A stretch of 64,000 nt of DNA from the NCBI RefSeq assembly GCF_016545825.1, contig NC_052616.1, positions 60,781,278 to 60,845,277 of the forward strand. The letters run 5' to 3'. Positions 53,232-63,002 of this stretch are shown here, one piece after another. Position 1 is the stretch's first letter; every line of letters begins with the position of its first letter. The position numbers and the translations under genes were made by a program. Under the pieces are notes generated by a model, which searched no databases, was not told the DNA's origin, and saw only the letters and a program-made list of their open reading frames with translations. This DNA is from Eucalyptus grandis (lineage: Eukaryota > Streptophyta > Magnoliopsida > Myrtales > Myrtaceae).

Positions 53232-54357
53232 GTCTCCTGGCGAAGTCGTAAGGCAAATTGTCTGCCAAGTTGAGCAGATGCTGAAGAAGCAGGACCTAGT
53301 TGTGCCGAAACAATTAGTTGGAGTCGACTCTCATGTGCAAGGCATAATGGCTAAGCTGAAGGTTGACTACCGCAATGGGCAAGCGGTTAAAATTGGGGAC
53401 TCAAGTGTAACAGTGGTAGGAATATTTGGCATCCCCGGGGTGGGTAAGACGGTTCTGGCCAAATATGTTTATAATCAACTTTATCATCTGTTCGATGCCT
53501 GTAGCTTTCTTGGGGCGATCCAAGCTGAAATTGATCATCACGGCATCTTGTCTGTTCAGAACAATCTAATTTCTGACCTTGATAAAGGAAATGCCAAAAA
53601 GTTTGATTCTTCTGAGAAAGCTCTGCTTCATATTCGGAAAAACTTTTGCACCGTGAAGGTCCTCGTTCTTCTTGACGATGTGACTAATCACGAACAGCTC
53701 AGTGCATTAGTCGGAGAGCTTGATTGGCTTGGCCCAGGGAGCAGGGTCATTCTAACATCGCAAACACAAGACGTCCTTATAAACATCAATGGTGCGGAAA
53801 TTTTTGTCCTTGAACCGATGAAGCAAGATGAAGCTCTGAAATTGTTCCATAGGCATGCTTTTGGAACGGATTCTCCCTATGAGGATTACAACAAACTGTC
53901 AACAGATATTGTTGCAGCTACTGGCCGGCTTCCTTTAGCACTCGAAGTGACAGGTTCATCTCTGTTTCTTGTTAAATCAAAGAAAGCGTGGAGGGAAACA
54001 TTGACTGCATTGGAAGTTGCTCCTCACAAGAGAGTCCGAGAAGCCTTGGAGAAGAGCTACAACAACCTAGATGAGAGTGCACAGCAGATATTTCTTGATA
54101 TAGCATGCTTCTCTAATGGAATGGACGAGAGAATCCCCCATAACATATGGGGTGTCGATAATTATTTTCCTTCTACATCAATTCAAGCTCTTCAAGCAAG
54201 GTGTTTTGTTGAAATTGGAGAGGATAAAAAACTACTCGTGCATGAAATACTGAAGAAGTTTGGCCAGGAAATTGTCAAGAATGAAAACCGCAATGAACCT
54301 TTTAAGCGCAGTTGGCTGTGCGATCGCAAAGATGCACTGCAACTGAAAAGAAGGAAG
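53232..54357 (+). CDS. TNL-A exon 2, NB-ARC domain
   Basis: 375 codons, open. Ordered motifs: P-loop GIPGVGKTVLAK (canonical GMGGIGKTT), RNBS-A region LYHLFDACSFLGAIQAEIDH, kinase-2 VLVLLDDVTNHEQL, RNBS-B GSRVILTSQTQDVL, GLPL as GRLPLALEV, TIR-type RNBS-D QQIFLDIACFSNGMDE, and the MHD position reading VHEIL. This module binds ADP/ATP and acts as the activation switch. GKT lysine and kinase-2 aspartates are present. The lost Met and the Asp-to-Glu change in MHD are notable. Confidence 0.9.
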
Positions 54358-54506
54358 GTAACTTCTGCGAGCACTGTGCCACATCTTTTCTTCTTTAGCT
54401 GCCAATTGATAGTGTTGTTGATCCGTTTTGTTCAATTATTCATTGAGTGTGATGATGCTAAAAGACAGCTATTTTATTAGTTAATTTTGCTTTGCTTGAT
54501 TGACAG

Positions 54507-54767
54507 GGTACTGAGAAAGTCAAAGCCCTCAGGCTCAATTTTGGTGATGGATCCGAAGGGAATACCATTTTCAAATATGATCATCTTGTTAGCATACCGA
54601 ACTCGATGTACCTCAAGCTGGATTGGGCTAATAACCAGGGAAGCTTTAATGTTCTTCTTCCGAAATTAAGGTGGCTTTCTTGGCATACATGGCTCAAGGA
54701 TTCTTACAATCAATCGCCAGACAGTCGGGTTCACAAAGACTGGGGTGGTTGGAAGTTTTCTGAGGAG
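54507..54767 (+). CDS. TNL-A exon 3, linker and first LRR
   Basis: 87 codons in phase 0: GTEKVKALRLNFGDG, then MYLKLDWANNQGSFNVLLPK and LRWLSWHTW, corresponding to the TNL linker and first leucine-rich repeats. It is 12 codons shorter than TNL-B's exon 3 (in-frame loss). GT donor at 54768. Confidence 0.8.
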
Positions 54768-54868
54768 GTACGAAATGAATTTACTATCTTTTCGCATTTT
54801 CTCTTTTGACGATGTATTTCTCGGAACTCAAAATTTACCATCATATCCTATTTATCTTTGCCGGCAAG

Positions 54869-55658
54869 GAAACTGAAAGTTTTGACCCTAACTCCTTGTC
54901 GCCAGTTGAGGGCCACTCCAACAGTTGGTGATCTGAGAATTTGGTTTATTTGAATATGAAGGGGTGCAGTTTCCTCTATAAATTGCCAGATTGGGGTCCC
55001 ATGAGAGGCCTGGAAGAGCTGCTGATCGATGGAACTTCCATTTCACGGATTAGTTTCCCAAAGATTCCATGATGAAGCTCAAAATTTTCAGTGCTCGAAA
55101 TTGTAAAACCTGACTGAAATATCCGATTCAATCGGGTACTTGCAGTCCCTCGTATATCTAGCTCTAGATGGCACTGCAATCCACACCCTCCCGATGTCCA
55201 TTGGATTGCTGAAGAAACTGAACACGCTATCTTTGAAGAACTGTCGAAGGCTATTCAATCTTCCAGATGGAATAGGGAACCTCAAGTCATTGCAATCCCT
55301 GGAATTATCTCACACTGCGATTCAGGAGTTACCTCCGTCAGTCAAGGATTTGAAAGCTATGAAAGTGCTTAGGATGAGGGATACTCTCATACGGGAGTTT
55401 CCTGAAGCTATACTGAATTTGGAGCAGCTGGAAGAGATAGATTTCTCGTTATGCCCAATTTTAGAGGGGGGAATCCCCGACGGCATTTCTAGATTGTCGT
55501 CTTTGGCAATTCTGAGACTGACCTGCACTGGGATTTCTGGCCTACCTCCAAGTTTTCACCGCCTTTCTCATCTCCAGGAACTCGACATATCGGGATGCGA
55601 TAAGCTTCAGAGCCTGCCCGAGTTGCCCTCTAGTTTGATTAATGTTTTTCGAGATTAG
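54869..55658 (+). pseudogene. TNL-A exon 4, decayed LRR
   Basis: The first part aligns with 61545-61870 of TNL-B but has lost the acceptor AG, about 71 bp near 54925, and more bases near 55070-55110. From 55140 it is open for 172 codons: SLVYLALDGTAIHTLPMSIG, LNTLSLKNCRRLFNLPDGIG, SLQSLELSHTAIQELPPSVK, KVLRMRDTLIREFPEAIL, LAILRLTCTGISGLPPSF and LQELDISGCDKLQSLPELP, about seven LRRs of the TNL type, ending at a natural-looking stop (55656-55658). Confidence 0.88.
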
Positions 55659-56600
55659 GGTAATTAGGTTCTGGACTATAAAGATTTTACTTACATTTTT
55701 ATTAGCTTTATAATTATCTTTCATTAGTGATGATCAGGACTTGTATTAGTGTGATTCTCTTTTGTAACGAGCTTTACCTTTTTTAATTTAAAAAAAAAAA
55801 AATCGAGTGTTTTTCTCTGTTATGCTTCATGCATATGTTACAAGTTGCAACTCGTGTTTACTTGTGTCAATTTTCAAAATGCCGGATTATCTGATCATAA
55901 AGCAAATCTCTTGCAGTTCTCTCACATCTACCTAATCAATCAAAAATTCTTGCTTTGAGAAAAGATGCCAACCAAATCTGGAGATATATCAATCAATTCC
56001 AGTCATCACAAAACCAACTTCCTATGGAAATACTAGCTTTCCTTCTTCAACGACCTCCATTTTATGACGAGAAACCCGATTGCATGATTTGGATCAGTTT
56101 CAATCTCTCCGCTATCGCAGAAATCATCATTAACTTGAAATGAATGTTCAAGTTTAAAACCAGCCAACATTTCAAATGAAAATCGGAAGATCTCAATATC
56201 TCGGTGTTAAGGCTCGTAAATGACATTCCAGGCTCGTAAATCACAGCCATCAACTTTCGACCGGGTGCCTTCAAGAACATCTGAAACGTGCATGGATTTT
56301 GATTGATCTTGGAAATTATGTAAAACGGGCCTCGTTTAATCACCAAATACTACCGACCCAAAAAAAAAATCACCAAATGCTCTTTTCCAGCTGTAAATAC
56401 ATTTGATTTTGAGTATCGAACAAATATTCTTTGCTATCTCTAGGCAAAGTTAACATTTTAACAATCTATGCATCTTCGATTAAGTCATGACGTATGATTT
56501 GCCTTCTCTCAAAACATTGCTCCTTCAATTTACTCCACAATAACAGAGCTCCGCTATTTCACCTTCCTAATTTCTAAGATATCGATGTCATAAAAAGAAG
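55659..56600. other. TNL-A 3' flank, part of the tandem duplication
   Basis: Non-coding but clearly paralogous to 62390-63530 downstream of TNL-B ('ttcatgcatat', 'gatcataaagcaaatctctt', 'gacgagaaacc-gatt-catgat'). A pyrimidine/A-rich 3'UTR-like part follows the stop. Confidence 0.75.
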
Positions 56601-56830
56601 ACAGAAATGCATCAAACTTCCTAAAATTTGTCATGAGAATAAATTTGAATCCTAAAATTTAAAAAAGTACAATCATATTATTAAATTTGTTAAATTTGTA
56701 TAATCAAGCCTTTCGTAAGTCCCATCCAATTTTGATCAATGGAAAATAACGTGAATTTTTTTTATTAGCATTTTTAGACCCATGAGGTCAATGTTGGTGG
56801 GCGCCACATTAGTAAGAACTTAAGTTTTAT
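56601..56830. repeat. foldback-like AT-rich arm
   Basis: Resembles the arms of the Mutator-like family (short 'aatcctaaaatt', 'ataatcaagcc', 'cccatccaattttgat') but diverged. Marks the start of the extra DNA in unit A. Confidence 0.4.
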
Positions 56831-57089
56831 AAAAATTTAAAAGAAATGAAAAGAGAAAAAAAGAAGAAGGTGGGGGGGGGTAAAAATAAAAATAAAACTA
56901 TTAAAAAAAGAAAAGGCTCCAGCGGCCATAGTCGAACAGCCGAGCTCGACAAAGCTCGAGAAGGAGGGCTTAGCATCACGAGGGTCCCTCCCATCGCTTT
57001 GCTCGTGGCAAGAAGTCTCCTCTGTCAAGAAATCAAGTGGATGTGCAAGTAAAATAATCACTTTATTTTATATAAGCAATATTGCAAAC

Positions 57090-57255
57090 TCTTTACACAC
57101 ACCACTCTCATACACCTCTCACACCTCACACAAACACAATTCTTGCACACACCCACTCACTCTTTTTCACTCTACACTTCACGCCACCTACTCCCACCCA
57201 CTCACACACTCACGTACACACCCCACACTTTGCGTACACACTCCTCACACTTCTT
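57090..57255. repeat. CA/CTCACA low-complexity tract
   Basis: Irregular CACAC, CTCACAC and CACTC repeats giving His/Thr/Leu-rich frames. Not a gene. Confidence 0.8.
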
Positions 57256-57599
57256 ACTTCAAGAGACAACAGCCCCTATTTATAGGAGTCAAAGTCGGCA
57301 CATCCACCGACTTCCCACACCATCTTCTTCCTATTATTTTATTGCAACTTGGGTCAACAATTGCGGCTGAGGAATTGTCTGGAGAGAGGGAGAGAAATCT
57401 GGAGGAGTAACGAGAGAGAGAGAGAAATCCAGAGAATTCTAGAGAGAGAGAGTCGGTGATATTCTCAACATCCTCCATGATTCGCGCGGTTTAGTTGCAA
57501 ACTCGCGATACGTCCCTTGCGGCTCATCCAACCCGCGAACGACGCCTGCTTCCACGAACGGCTTCTTCAGTTGCGGCCAAAGAATTTACGGCGACAGCA

Positions 57600-58100
57600 A
57601 AGGGATCGGCTTGGATTTCGGCAAAGATGAGGTCTTGTTTGGAGAGAGGGAAAACGGAGCGGATCTAGCCATTGTCGAAGACGTCGTAGGCCGACAAACT
57701 TCGAAGTCGGAATCTTCGTCTTCCTCGTTTTCTTCCTCAAGCAGTAACTTCTGTCTGCAGATTTGCGTTGGTATAAAAGCAGTCAGGCTTGGCTTCAGAG
57801 ATGTTGATCACGGGCTTCTCTTAGAAATCCTTTTTCAACTTGTCGACCGATTAATGAGGATGAAGGAGGGAGACATGGATAGAACCTGATTTTGGGGTTG
57901 GTAGCGATCAAATCAGCTTCTCTGCAAACAAGATTACCTCTGTCAAAATGTTTGTGAATTTGGGAGATACAGAGGGGTGAAGAAACGGAGGATTGAAGAA
58001 AGAGCGTCCATGGCCTCTCGGGTTTCACTGAGCTCGTCGAGCAAAAGAGATTTAGAGCTTGCAAACATGGTATTCGGAGCTTCTTCGAGCTTGCAATCAT
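57600..58100. other. unidentified GC-balanced segment, possible captured gene piece
   Basis: The plus-strand frame 57611-57889 has a serine run (ESSSSSFSSSSSN) and acidic stretches. The minus-strand frame 57795-58100 has no motif. Base composition differs from the AT-rich surroundings. No function can be proposed. Confidence 0.3.
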
Positions 58101-58270
58101 GGCTTCTCGAGCTTCGTCGAGCTCAGGGCGAGGGTCCCTCGAGCTTCATTGAACTCGACTATTCAGCCATGGCGGCGGGAGGTCTTCTTTATTTTTGTTC
58201 ATATGTTAGCTTTTTTTATTGTTATTTCTTTTTATCCTCTTTTTCTTTATTAATTTTTAATCATTCTTTT

Positions 58271-58827
58271 CTTTTTATTCTAGTTTTTTTGTTTCCCAAA
58301 TGTGGCGTTTGGTGAGTACTACATTGCCTTCATTTGTTTTAAGAAAGTAATAAAAAAAAGACAACATCATTGTTTAGATTTGATTTCACAAATTTTATAA
58401 ATTTTAGAATTTGATTATAATTTCTAAATATATTGAAATTCAATTGTATTTTCGCTACAAATCTTAAGTTTTTCAATACACTTATCCATAAATAAATATT
58501 ATCTAGTTTCGCAAGCTAACCAATAACTTCCCATGCAAAAAAAAAAAAAAAAATGTTGTGTGTGTCTATATATATAGCATCAAACTAAGAACTTGTACCT
58601 CAAATTCATCAAATTTATTAGCATAACATGTAGGACCGTTGGCAATGACTGGACATCGCCTTAGAAATTTTTAATAGCAATTAGCCGAAGTGATTACTTG
58701 GAATTTCACGCAACAACTTAGAACTATTTTAACAAAATTGAAACATTTAAGATTGAATTAGTATCCATGCAATATGTTTAAAATTGATTCAATAATTATC
58801 TTATTTTTTTCTCACAAATCAAACAAC
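58271..58827. other. intergenic; contains end of duplication unit A and an isolated foldback right arm
   Basis: 58505-58640 ('ctaaccaataacttcccatgc' ... 'ttgtacct-aattcatcaaatttat') aligns with 63560-63650 beyond TNL-B, so it is the far end of duplication unit A. 58690-58800 resembles a right arm of the Mutator-like foldback family. Confidence 0.6.
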
Positions 58828-59172
58828 GAATAGGTTTTTGGACTTTATTGTTTTTTTCATAAATAGTTTCCTCATTTGGAAGAAAAAAATCAAAATAATA
58901 TAAAAACGTCGAAAAAAAGAAGAGTGAAAGAAATACTCAGAAACTAATCCGGATACAGTACAGAACCAGCCTAAAACATATATAAATAAGATCCTAAAAA
59001 GCCACCGCCACCGCCACCGACCGGTCAACAGTCCATCTGCTGTCCCAAAACCACGTCAACTCTGTCCTATAAGTGTGAGGATGGTCTATGACCCAAAAAA
59101 AAAAAAAAGGACGTGCGCATCCGTAGTGACCGAGCTCCTTCTTCCGTTTTCTTAAGCTCTGCTGCACAAACG
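58828..59172 (+). promoter_or_regulatory. TNL-B 5' flank
   Basis: Aligns with 52359-52546, with about 130 extra bases (58852-58985) between the GAATAGGTTTTTGGAC word and the GCCACC repeat. Contains 'tatataaataag' near 58978-58990, a possible TATA element, and an A-run at 59094-59107. No defence-related element could be assigned confidently. Confidence 0.45.
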
Positions 59173-59675
59173 ATGGAGCCGAGTCACCTCACCCATCATT
59201 CCTCATCAATGTCTAGACGTCCAGACTACGAAGTGTTCCTGGGTTTCAGAGGGCCAGACACGCGCTGCGGCTTTGCGGATTTCCTGCACACCATGTTGAC
59301 TAATGCTGGAATTCGCGTCTTTAGGGATGAGGAAGAGCTGGAGAGAGGAGAAGAAATCTACCCCCAGCTGATCCAGGCGATTGAGCAGTCCATGATATCA
59401 ATACCCGTCATCTCCCAGGGTTACGGGTCCAGCAAGAGCTGCCTCATGGAATTGGACCAAATGCTGAAGTGCAAGGACGAGAAGAATCACATCATCATCC
59501 CCATCTTCTTCCATGTTGAGCCGTCGGATGTACGCCACTGCACGGGCCCTTTCCAGAGTGCCGCGCATGAGCACACGGAGCGCGGCAGAGATGGCACGTT
59601 GGTTAATCACTGGATGTCTGCCCTCCATCGGATTGGAGCCCTGAAGGGACACCATCTCCAAGAAAATTGTGGAGG
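59173..59675 (+). CDS. TNL-B exon 1, TIR domain
   Basis: 167 codons plus two bases. Motifs YEVFLGFRGPDTRCGF, FLHTMLTNAGIRVFRDEEEL with ERGEEIYPQLIQAIEQS, ISIPVISQGYGSSKSCLMEL (Glu of the CLxEL catalytic position present) and IIIPIFFHVEPSDVRHCTGP. This TIR is closer to consensus than TNL-A's: FRGPDTR and the BB-loop D and G are intact. Ends GLKGHH-like (GALKGHHLQENCGG) at a GG/GTAATT donor. Confidence 0.92.
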
Positions 59676-62057
59676 GTAATTTCCACGACACGCTCTGGCC
59701 TGAGATTACTTTTCTCATATATCTTGCCTACTCTGCGTTAAGGTTAAATATGTTCAAATCATAGACAATTATATGTTCGTTATAATAACAATGACAAAGG
59801 GTGCATCATGCATAAATAGGTTTTCTTCCGCTTTCAATCCTCTTGTCTTCCATGTCCTTTTTATTCCATTTGCATTTTGGCAGGTATTATAGCAAAATCA
59901 TAAAGCAAATCGTCCAAGAAGTTGAGCGGAAGCTGAAGAAGAGGGACCTAACTGTGCCGGAACAATTAGTCGGAGTCGATCCTCATGTGCAAGAGATAAT
60001 GACAAAGCTAAAGGTTGAATACCACGATGGGCAAGCGGTTAAAATTGGACACACATGTGAAAAGTTGTTAATACATGGCATCCCCGGGGTTGGAAAGACT
60101 GTCCTGGCGAAATATGTTTATAATCAACTTCATCACCTGTATGATGCCTGTAGCTTTCTTGACAAGTTCCAAGAAGAAATTAGAAATCATCGCATCGTGT
60201 CTGTGCTAAACAGACTAATTTCTGACGTCCGCAAGGGATCAGCCCAAAAGTTCAATTGTTCTGACCATGCTCTGAAACATATTCAGACCAGGTTTTGCAC
60301 CAAGAAGGTCCTTCTTCTCCTTGACGATGTGAAGGATCATGAACAGCTCAGCGCAATAGTTGGAGAGCTTGATTGGTTGGGCCCAGGGAGCACGGTCATC
60401 GTGACATCCCGAAGATGTGATATCCTTCAAAAAGTCAGTGGTGCGGAAAATTACGTCCTTGGATCGATGAAAAAAGATGAAGCTCTGACGTTGTTCTGTT
60501 GGCACGCTTTTAAAAGGGATTCTCCCCCTCAGGAATTCGAGGAGCGGTCAACAACTATCGTTGCTGCTACTGACGGGCTTCCTTTGGTGTTGAGGAAGGT
60601 TGGTGAGTTTCTGTTCGGAAAAAGCAAAGACGTGTGGGAGGAAAAACTGATGAAGTTGGAAGAAGCTCCTGATAAGAGTGTCCAAGAAGCCTTCCTTGAG
60701 AGCTATATCACCCTAGAAGAGAATGAACAGCAGATATTTCTAGATATAGCATGCTTCTTGAACGGAAAGGACAAGAGAATCCCCTATCACATGTGGCTCG
60801 ACCTTAAGTTTTATCCGACATTATCAATTAAATCTCTTCGTGCCATGTCTTTGGTAGAAATCGGAGAGAATAAAGAACTACGCATGTGTGAAATACTGAA
60901 GACCTTTGGCAGGGAAATTGTCAAGAACGAAAACAGGAGGGAACCTTGCAAGCGTAGTAGGCTGTGCAACCACAAAGAAGCACTGGATGTACTAAAAGAA
61001 GGGAAGGTAACTTCTGCGAGGACTGCACATCTTTTCTTCTTTAGATTCCATTTAATGCTGTTATTGATCCATTTTGTTCAATTATTCATCGAGTGTGATG
61101 CTAAAAGACAGCTCCATTTTTAGAAGTTAATTTTGTTTTGCTTGATTGATAGGGCACTGCGTACATTGAAGCCCTCGGGCTGGAGTTTGGTGATGGATAT
61201 GAGGAGAATGTCAGTTTAATATGTGATAAATTTGATGGTTTACAGAACTTGAGGTTCCTCAAGCTGGATAAGGCCAATATTTGGGGAAACTCTGGGAATC
61301 GTTTTCAGAGCTTGAGGTGGCTTGATTGGCAAGGGTGCCCTAAGATTTTTGAGGATCATTTAAATCTGAATTTGCAAAACCTGGTGATTCTTGATTTGTC
61401 AGGGAGTCAAGTTCATGTAGACTGGAGTGGTTGGGAGCTACTCGCGGAGGTGTGGAATAATTTCTCTATCTTCACACATCTTTTTCTTGACGATGTATTC
61501 CTCAGGAACTCAACATTTACCATCATATCCTCTTTGTCTTGCAGGCAATGAAACTGAAAGTTTTGAATCTAACAGGTTGTGTCCAATTGAGGGCCACGCC
61601 AACATTTCCTCCTTCAATGGAGCTGGAAAGACTCATTCTGGAAGGTTGCTCTAATTTAGAAGTTATCCATCCATCGGTTAGTAATCTAGAGAAGTTGGTT
61701 TCTTTGAACATGAAGGGATGCAGTCTCCTCTATGAATTGCCAGATTTGGGTCCCATGAGAGGCTTGAAAGAGCTAGTGATTGATGGAACTTCCATTTCTC
61801 GAATTAATTTCCAAGAAGGTTCCATGAAGATTCTCAAATTTCTTAGTGCTCAAAATTGTAAAAACCTGACTGAAGTATCCGATTCGATCAGGCAGTTAAA
61901 GTCTCTCAAATATCTTTCTCTCGACGGCTCTAAAATCAACACCCTGCCGGAGTCCATTGGATGGCTTGAGGAACTGAAGACACTGTCTCTAACGAACTGC
62001 CGGAAGCTATCTGATCTTCCTGATGGAATAGGAGGGCCCGCGCACTGCAATTCCTAG
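59173..62057 (+). CDS. TNL-B: TIR-NB-ARC-LRR immune receptor, C-terminally truncated
   Basis: Second tandem TNL copy. Exons: 59173-59675 (TIR), 59884-61006 (NB-ARC), 61153-61449 (linker/LRR) and 61545-62057 (LRR), with introns of 208, 146 and 95 bp, all GT-AG and all joining in frame, giving about 811 residues. TNLs detect pathogen effectors and signal through TIR NADase activity (established for the family). Exon 4 ends early: near 62030-62045 the frame is lost relative to TNL-A and a TAG/stop follows, while distal LRR sequence continues out of frame to about 62390. The product would lack the last LRRs. I choose the ATG at 59173 because it is the first in frame and has a TNL-A counterpart. 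Confidence 0.85.
59884..61006 (+). CDS. TNL-B exon 2, NB-ARC domain
   Basis: One base plus 374 codons. P-loop HGIPGVGKTVLAK, kinase-2 VLLLLDDVKDHEQL, RNBS-B GSTVIVTSRRCDIL, GLPL as DGLPLVLRKVG, RNBS-D QQIFLDIACFLNGKDK, and MHD replaced by MCE (LRMCEILKTFGREIV). GKT and the kinase-2 DD are intact, so nucleotide binding is plausible. Loss of the MHD histidine and aspartate is unusual, since that motif stabilises the ADP-bound off state in studied NLRs. Confidence 0.92.
61153..61449 (+). CDS. TNL-B exon 3, linker and first LRRs
   Basis: 99 codons in phase 0: GTAYIEALGLEFGDG, then FDGLQNLRFLKLDKANIWG, SLRWLDWQGCPKIF and LQNLVILDLSGSQVHVDWSG. The 'LRWLxWxGCP' segment is a hallmark of TNL linker/LRR1. 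Confidence 0.9.
61545..62057 (+). CDS. TNL-B exon 4, LRR, open part
   Basis: AMKLKVLNLTGCVQLRATPT, LERLILEGCSNLEVIHPSV, LVSLNMKGCSLLYELPDLG, LKELVIDGTSISRINF, LKYLSLDGSKINTLPESIG and LKTLSLTNCRKLSDLPDGIG: six or so TNL-type LRRs. The last codons (GGPAHCNS) diverge from TNL-A's GNLKSLQS because of a small length change, then stop. Confidence 0.9.
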   Translation, partial: AMKLKVLNLTGCVQLRATPTFPPSMELERLILEGCSNLEVIHPSVSNLEKLVSLNMKGCSLLYELPDLGPMRGLKELVIDGTSISRINFQEGSMKILKFLSAQNCKNLTEVSDSIRQLKSLKYLSLDGSKINTLPESIGWLEELKTLSLTNCRKLSDLPDGIGGPAHCNS

Positions 62058-62390
62058 ATTTATCTTACGCTGCGATTAAGAAGTTACCAACGTCAGTCGT
62101 GGATTTGAAAGCTATGGAAGTGCTTAGGATGAGGGGTACTTTCATACAGGAGTTACCTGAAACAATTTTGAATCGAGATAGCCGGTAGAGATGGATATCT
62201 CGTTATGCCAGGAATTCGAGGCGGAGATCCACTTCAACATCGAAAGATTGTCGTCTTTCGCAATCATGAACCAAAGATAGATTTCTCCGAGTATCTCCCG
62301 TCTTTCTCATCGCCGGGAACTCCACATCTCCAGATGCAACAATCTACAGAGCGTTCCCAAGTTGCCCTGTTTGGTTAATGTTTTTTCGGT
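62041..62390 (+). pseudogene. TNL-B distal LRR remnant, out of frame
   Basis: Continues the alignment with TNL-A: QFLDLSYAAIKKLPTSVVDL and MEVLRMRGTFIQELPETIL in one frame, then several indels and stops, with SHRRELHISRCNNLQSVPKL-like decayed coding near 62300-62360. The bases match TNL-A's distal LRR but the reading frame is lost. Confidence 0.85.
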
Positions 62391-62742
62391 TGTGGGTAAT
62401 TAGATTTCGGACAATATTTTAAGAGATTTTATTTACTTCTTTTAATATCCTTCCGACAATCTTTTGTTAGTGAATAACTAGGAAATTCAGACTTTTTATA
62501 TTCATGTGATTCTCTTTCATACTGAGCTTATCCTTTGAAACTAGAATATCGAGAGTTCTTCTTTGTTACACTTCATGCATATTTACGAGTTCCGACTCAT
62601 GTTTACTTATTTTTTCTACGTTCAGTTTTCAAAATCCCGGTTTATATGATCATAAAGCAAATCTCTTGGAATCACATCGACGAAATCAATCGAAAGCTCT
62701 TCCTTTGAGCAAAGACTCCAACCAAATTTGTTAGACAGATCC
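62391..62742. other. TNL-B 3' flank
   Basis: Paralogous to the region after TNL-A (55659-55990), non-coding. Confidence 0.7.
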
Positions 62743-62747
62743 GTCCA

Positions 62748-62997
62748 TGTAACGACCCTATCTCCCACTTCAGGCGATATTGTCCGCTGACACCGAGCCC
62801 TCACGCTTTAAAACGCGTCACTAAGTTTAAGGAACCTGCCTTATATACAAGGCCCATGACCCTCCCTAAGCGATGTGGGACAAGAGGGAGAGGAATCCCT
62901 TCCCCCTCCCTTGCCTTCCCTTGCGCACGTCCGAGGACCGGAGGCGTGGACGCACCGCCATCCCTCCTCCCCGCGCACCGCCGCTCGGGTCGTCACA
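62748..62997. mobile_element. 250-bp solo LTR (TGTAACGACCC...GGGTCGTCACA)
   Basis: TG...CA ended, with near-perfect 11-base inverted termini (TGTAACGACCC against TGTGACGACCC), flanked by exact 5-bp repeats GTCCA (62743-62747 and 62998-63002). It interrupts the alignment between the TNL-A and TNL-B 3' flanks, which proves insertion after the duplication. It contains CTTATATACAAGG near 62839-62851, a TATA-like element, and GATGTGGGACAAGAG, a phrase often seen in plant LTRs. GC-rich second half. Orientation undetermined. Confidence 0.85.
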
Positions 62998-63002
62998 GTC
63001 CA

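Larger units (their letters stand above)
52547..55658 (+). pseudogene. TNL-A: TIR-NB-ARC-LRR immune receptor, LRR exon broken
   Basis: Intracellular immune receptor of the TNL class. Model: exon 1 52547-53025 (TIR), intron 206 bp, exon 2 53232-54357 (NB-ARC), intron 149 bp, exon 3 54507-54767 (linker/first LRR), then a ruined exon 4. All junctions are GT-AG and keep frame through exon 3. I start at the ATG at 52547 (MDISHVTDQSSSMSRQP), the counterpart of TNL-B's start; an in-frame ATG at 52583 is possible. In exon 4 the acceptor AG of TNL-B is GG here, about 71 bp are missing, and stops follow. The distal LRRs survive as an open stretch 55140-55658. A product ending in intron 2 or early exon 4 would be a TIR-NB-ARC protein. 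Confidence 0.85.
56840..58270. mobile_element. inverted-repeat element with GAGCTCGA-rich arms in TNL-A unit
   Basis: CTCCAGCGGCCATAGTCGAA (from 56917) and CTCGAGCTTCATTGAACTCG...GCCATGGCGGCGGGAG (58128-58181) are reverse complements of each other with moderate divergence over about 45 bases, and the outer flanks are A-rich on one side and T-rich on the other. The interior includes a CA-rich tract (57090-57255) and a GC-balanced part (57480-58100) with frames up to 112 codons that I cannot identify. This sequence is absent from the corresponding place in unit B. Confidence 0.55.

Noticed and set aside
57082..57370. His/Thr-rich open frames
   Set aside because: Derived from the CA-rich low-complexity tract in several frames at once.
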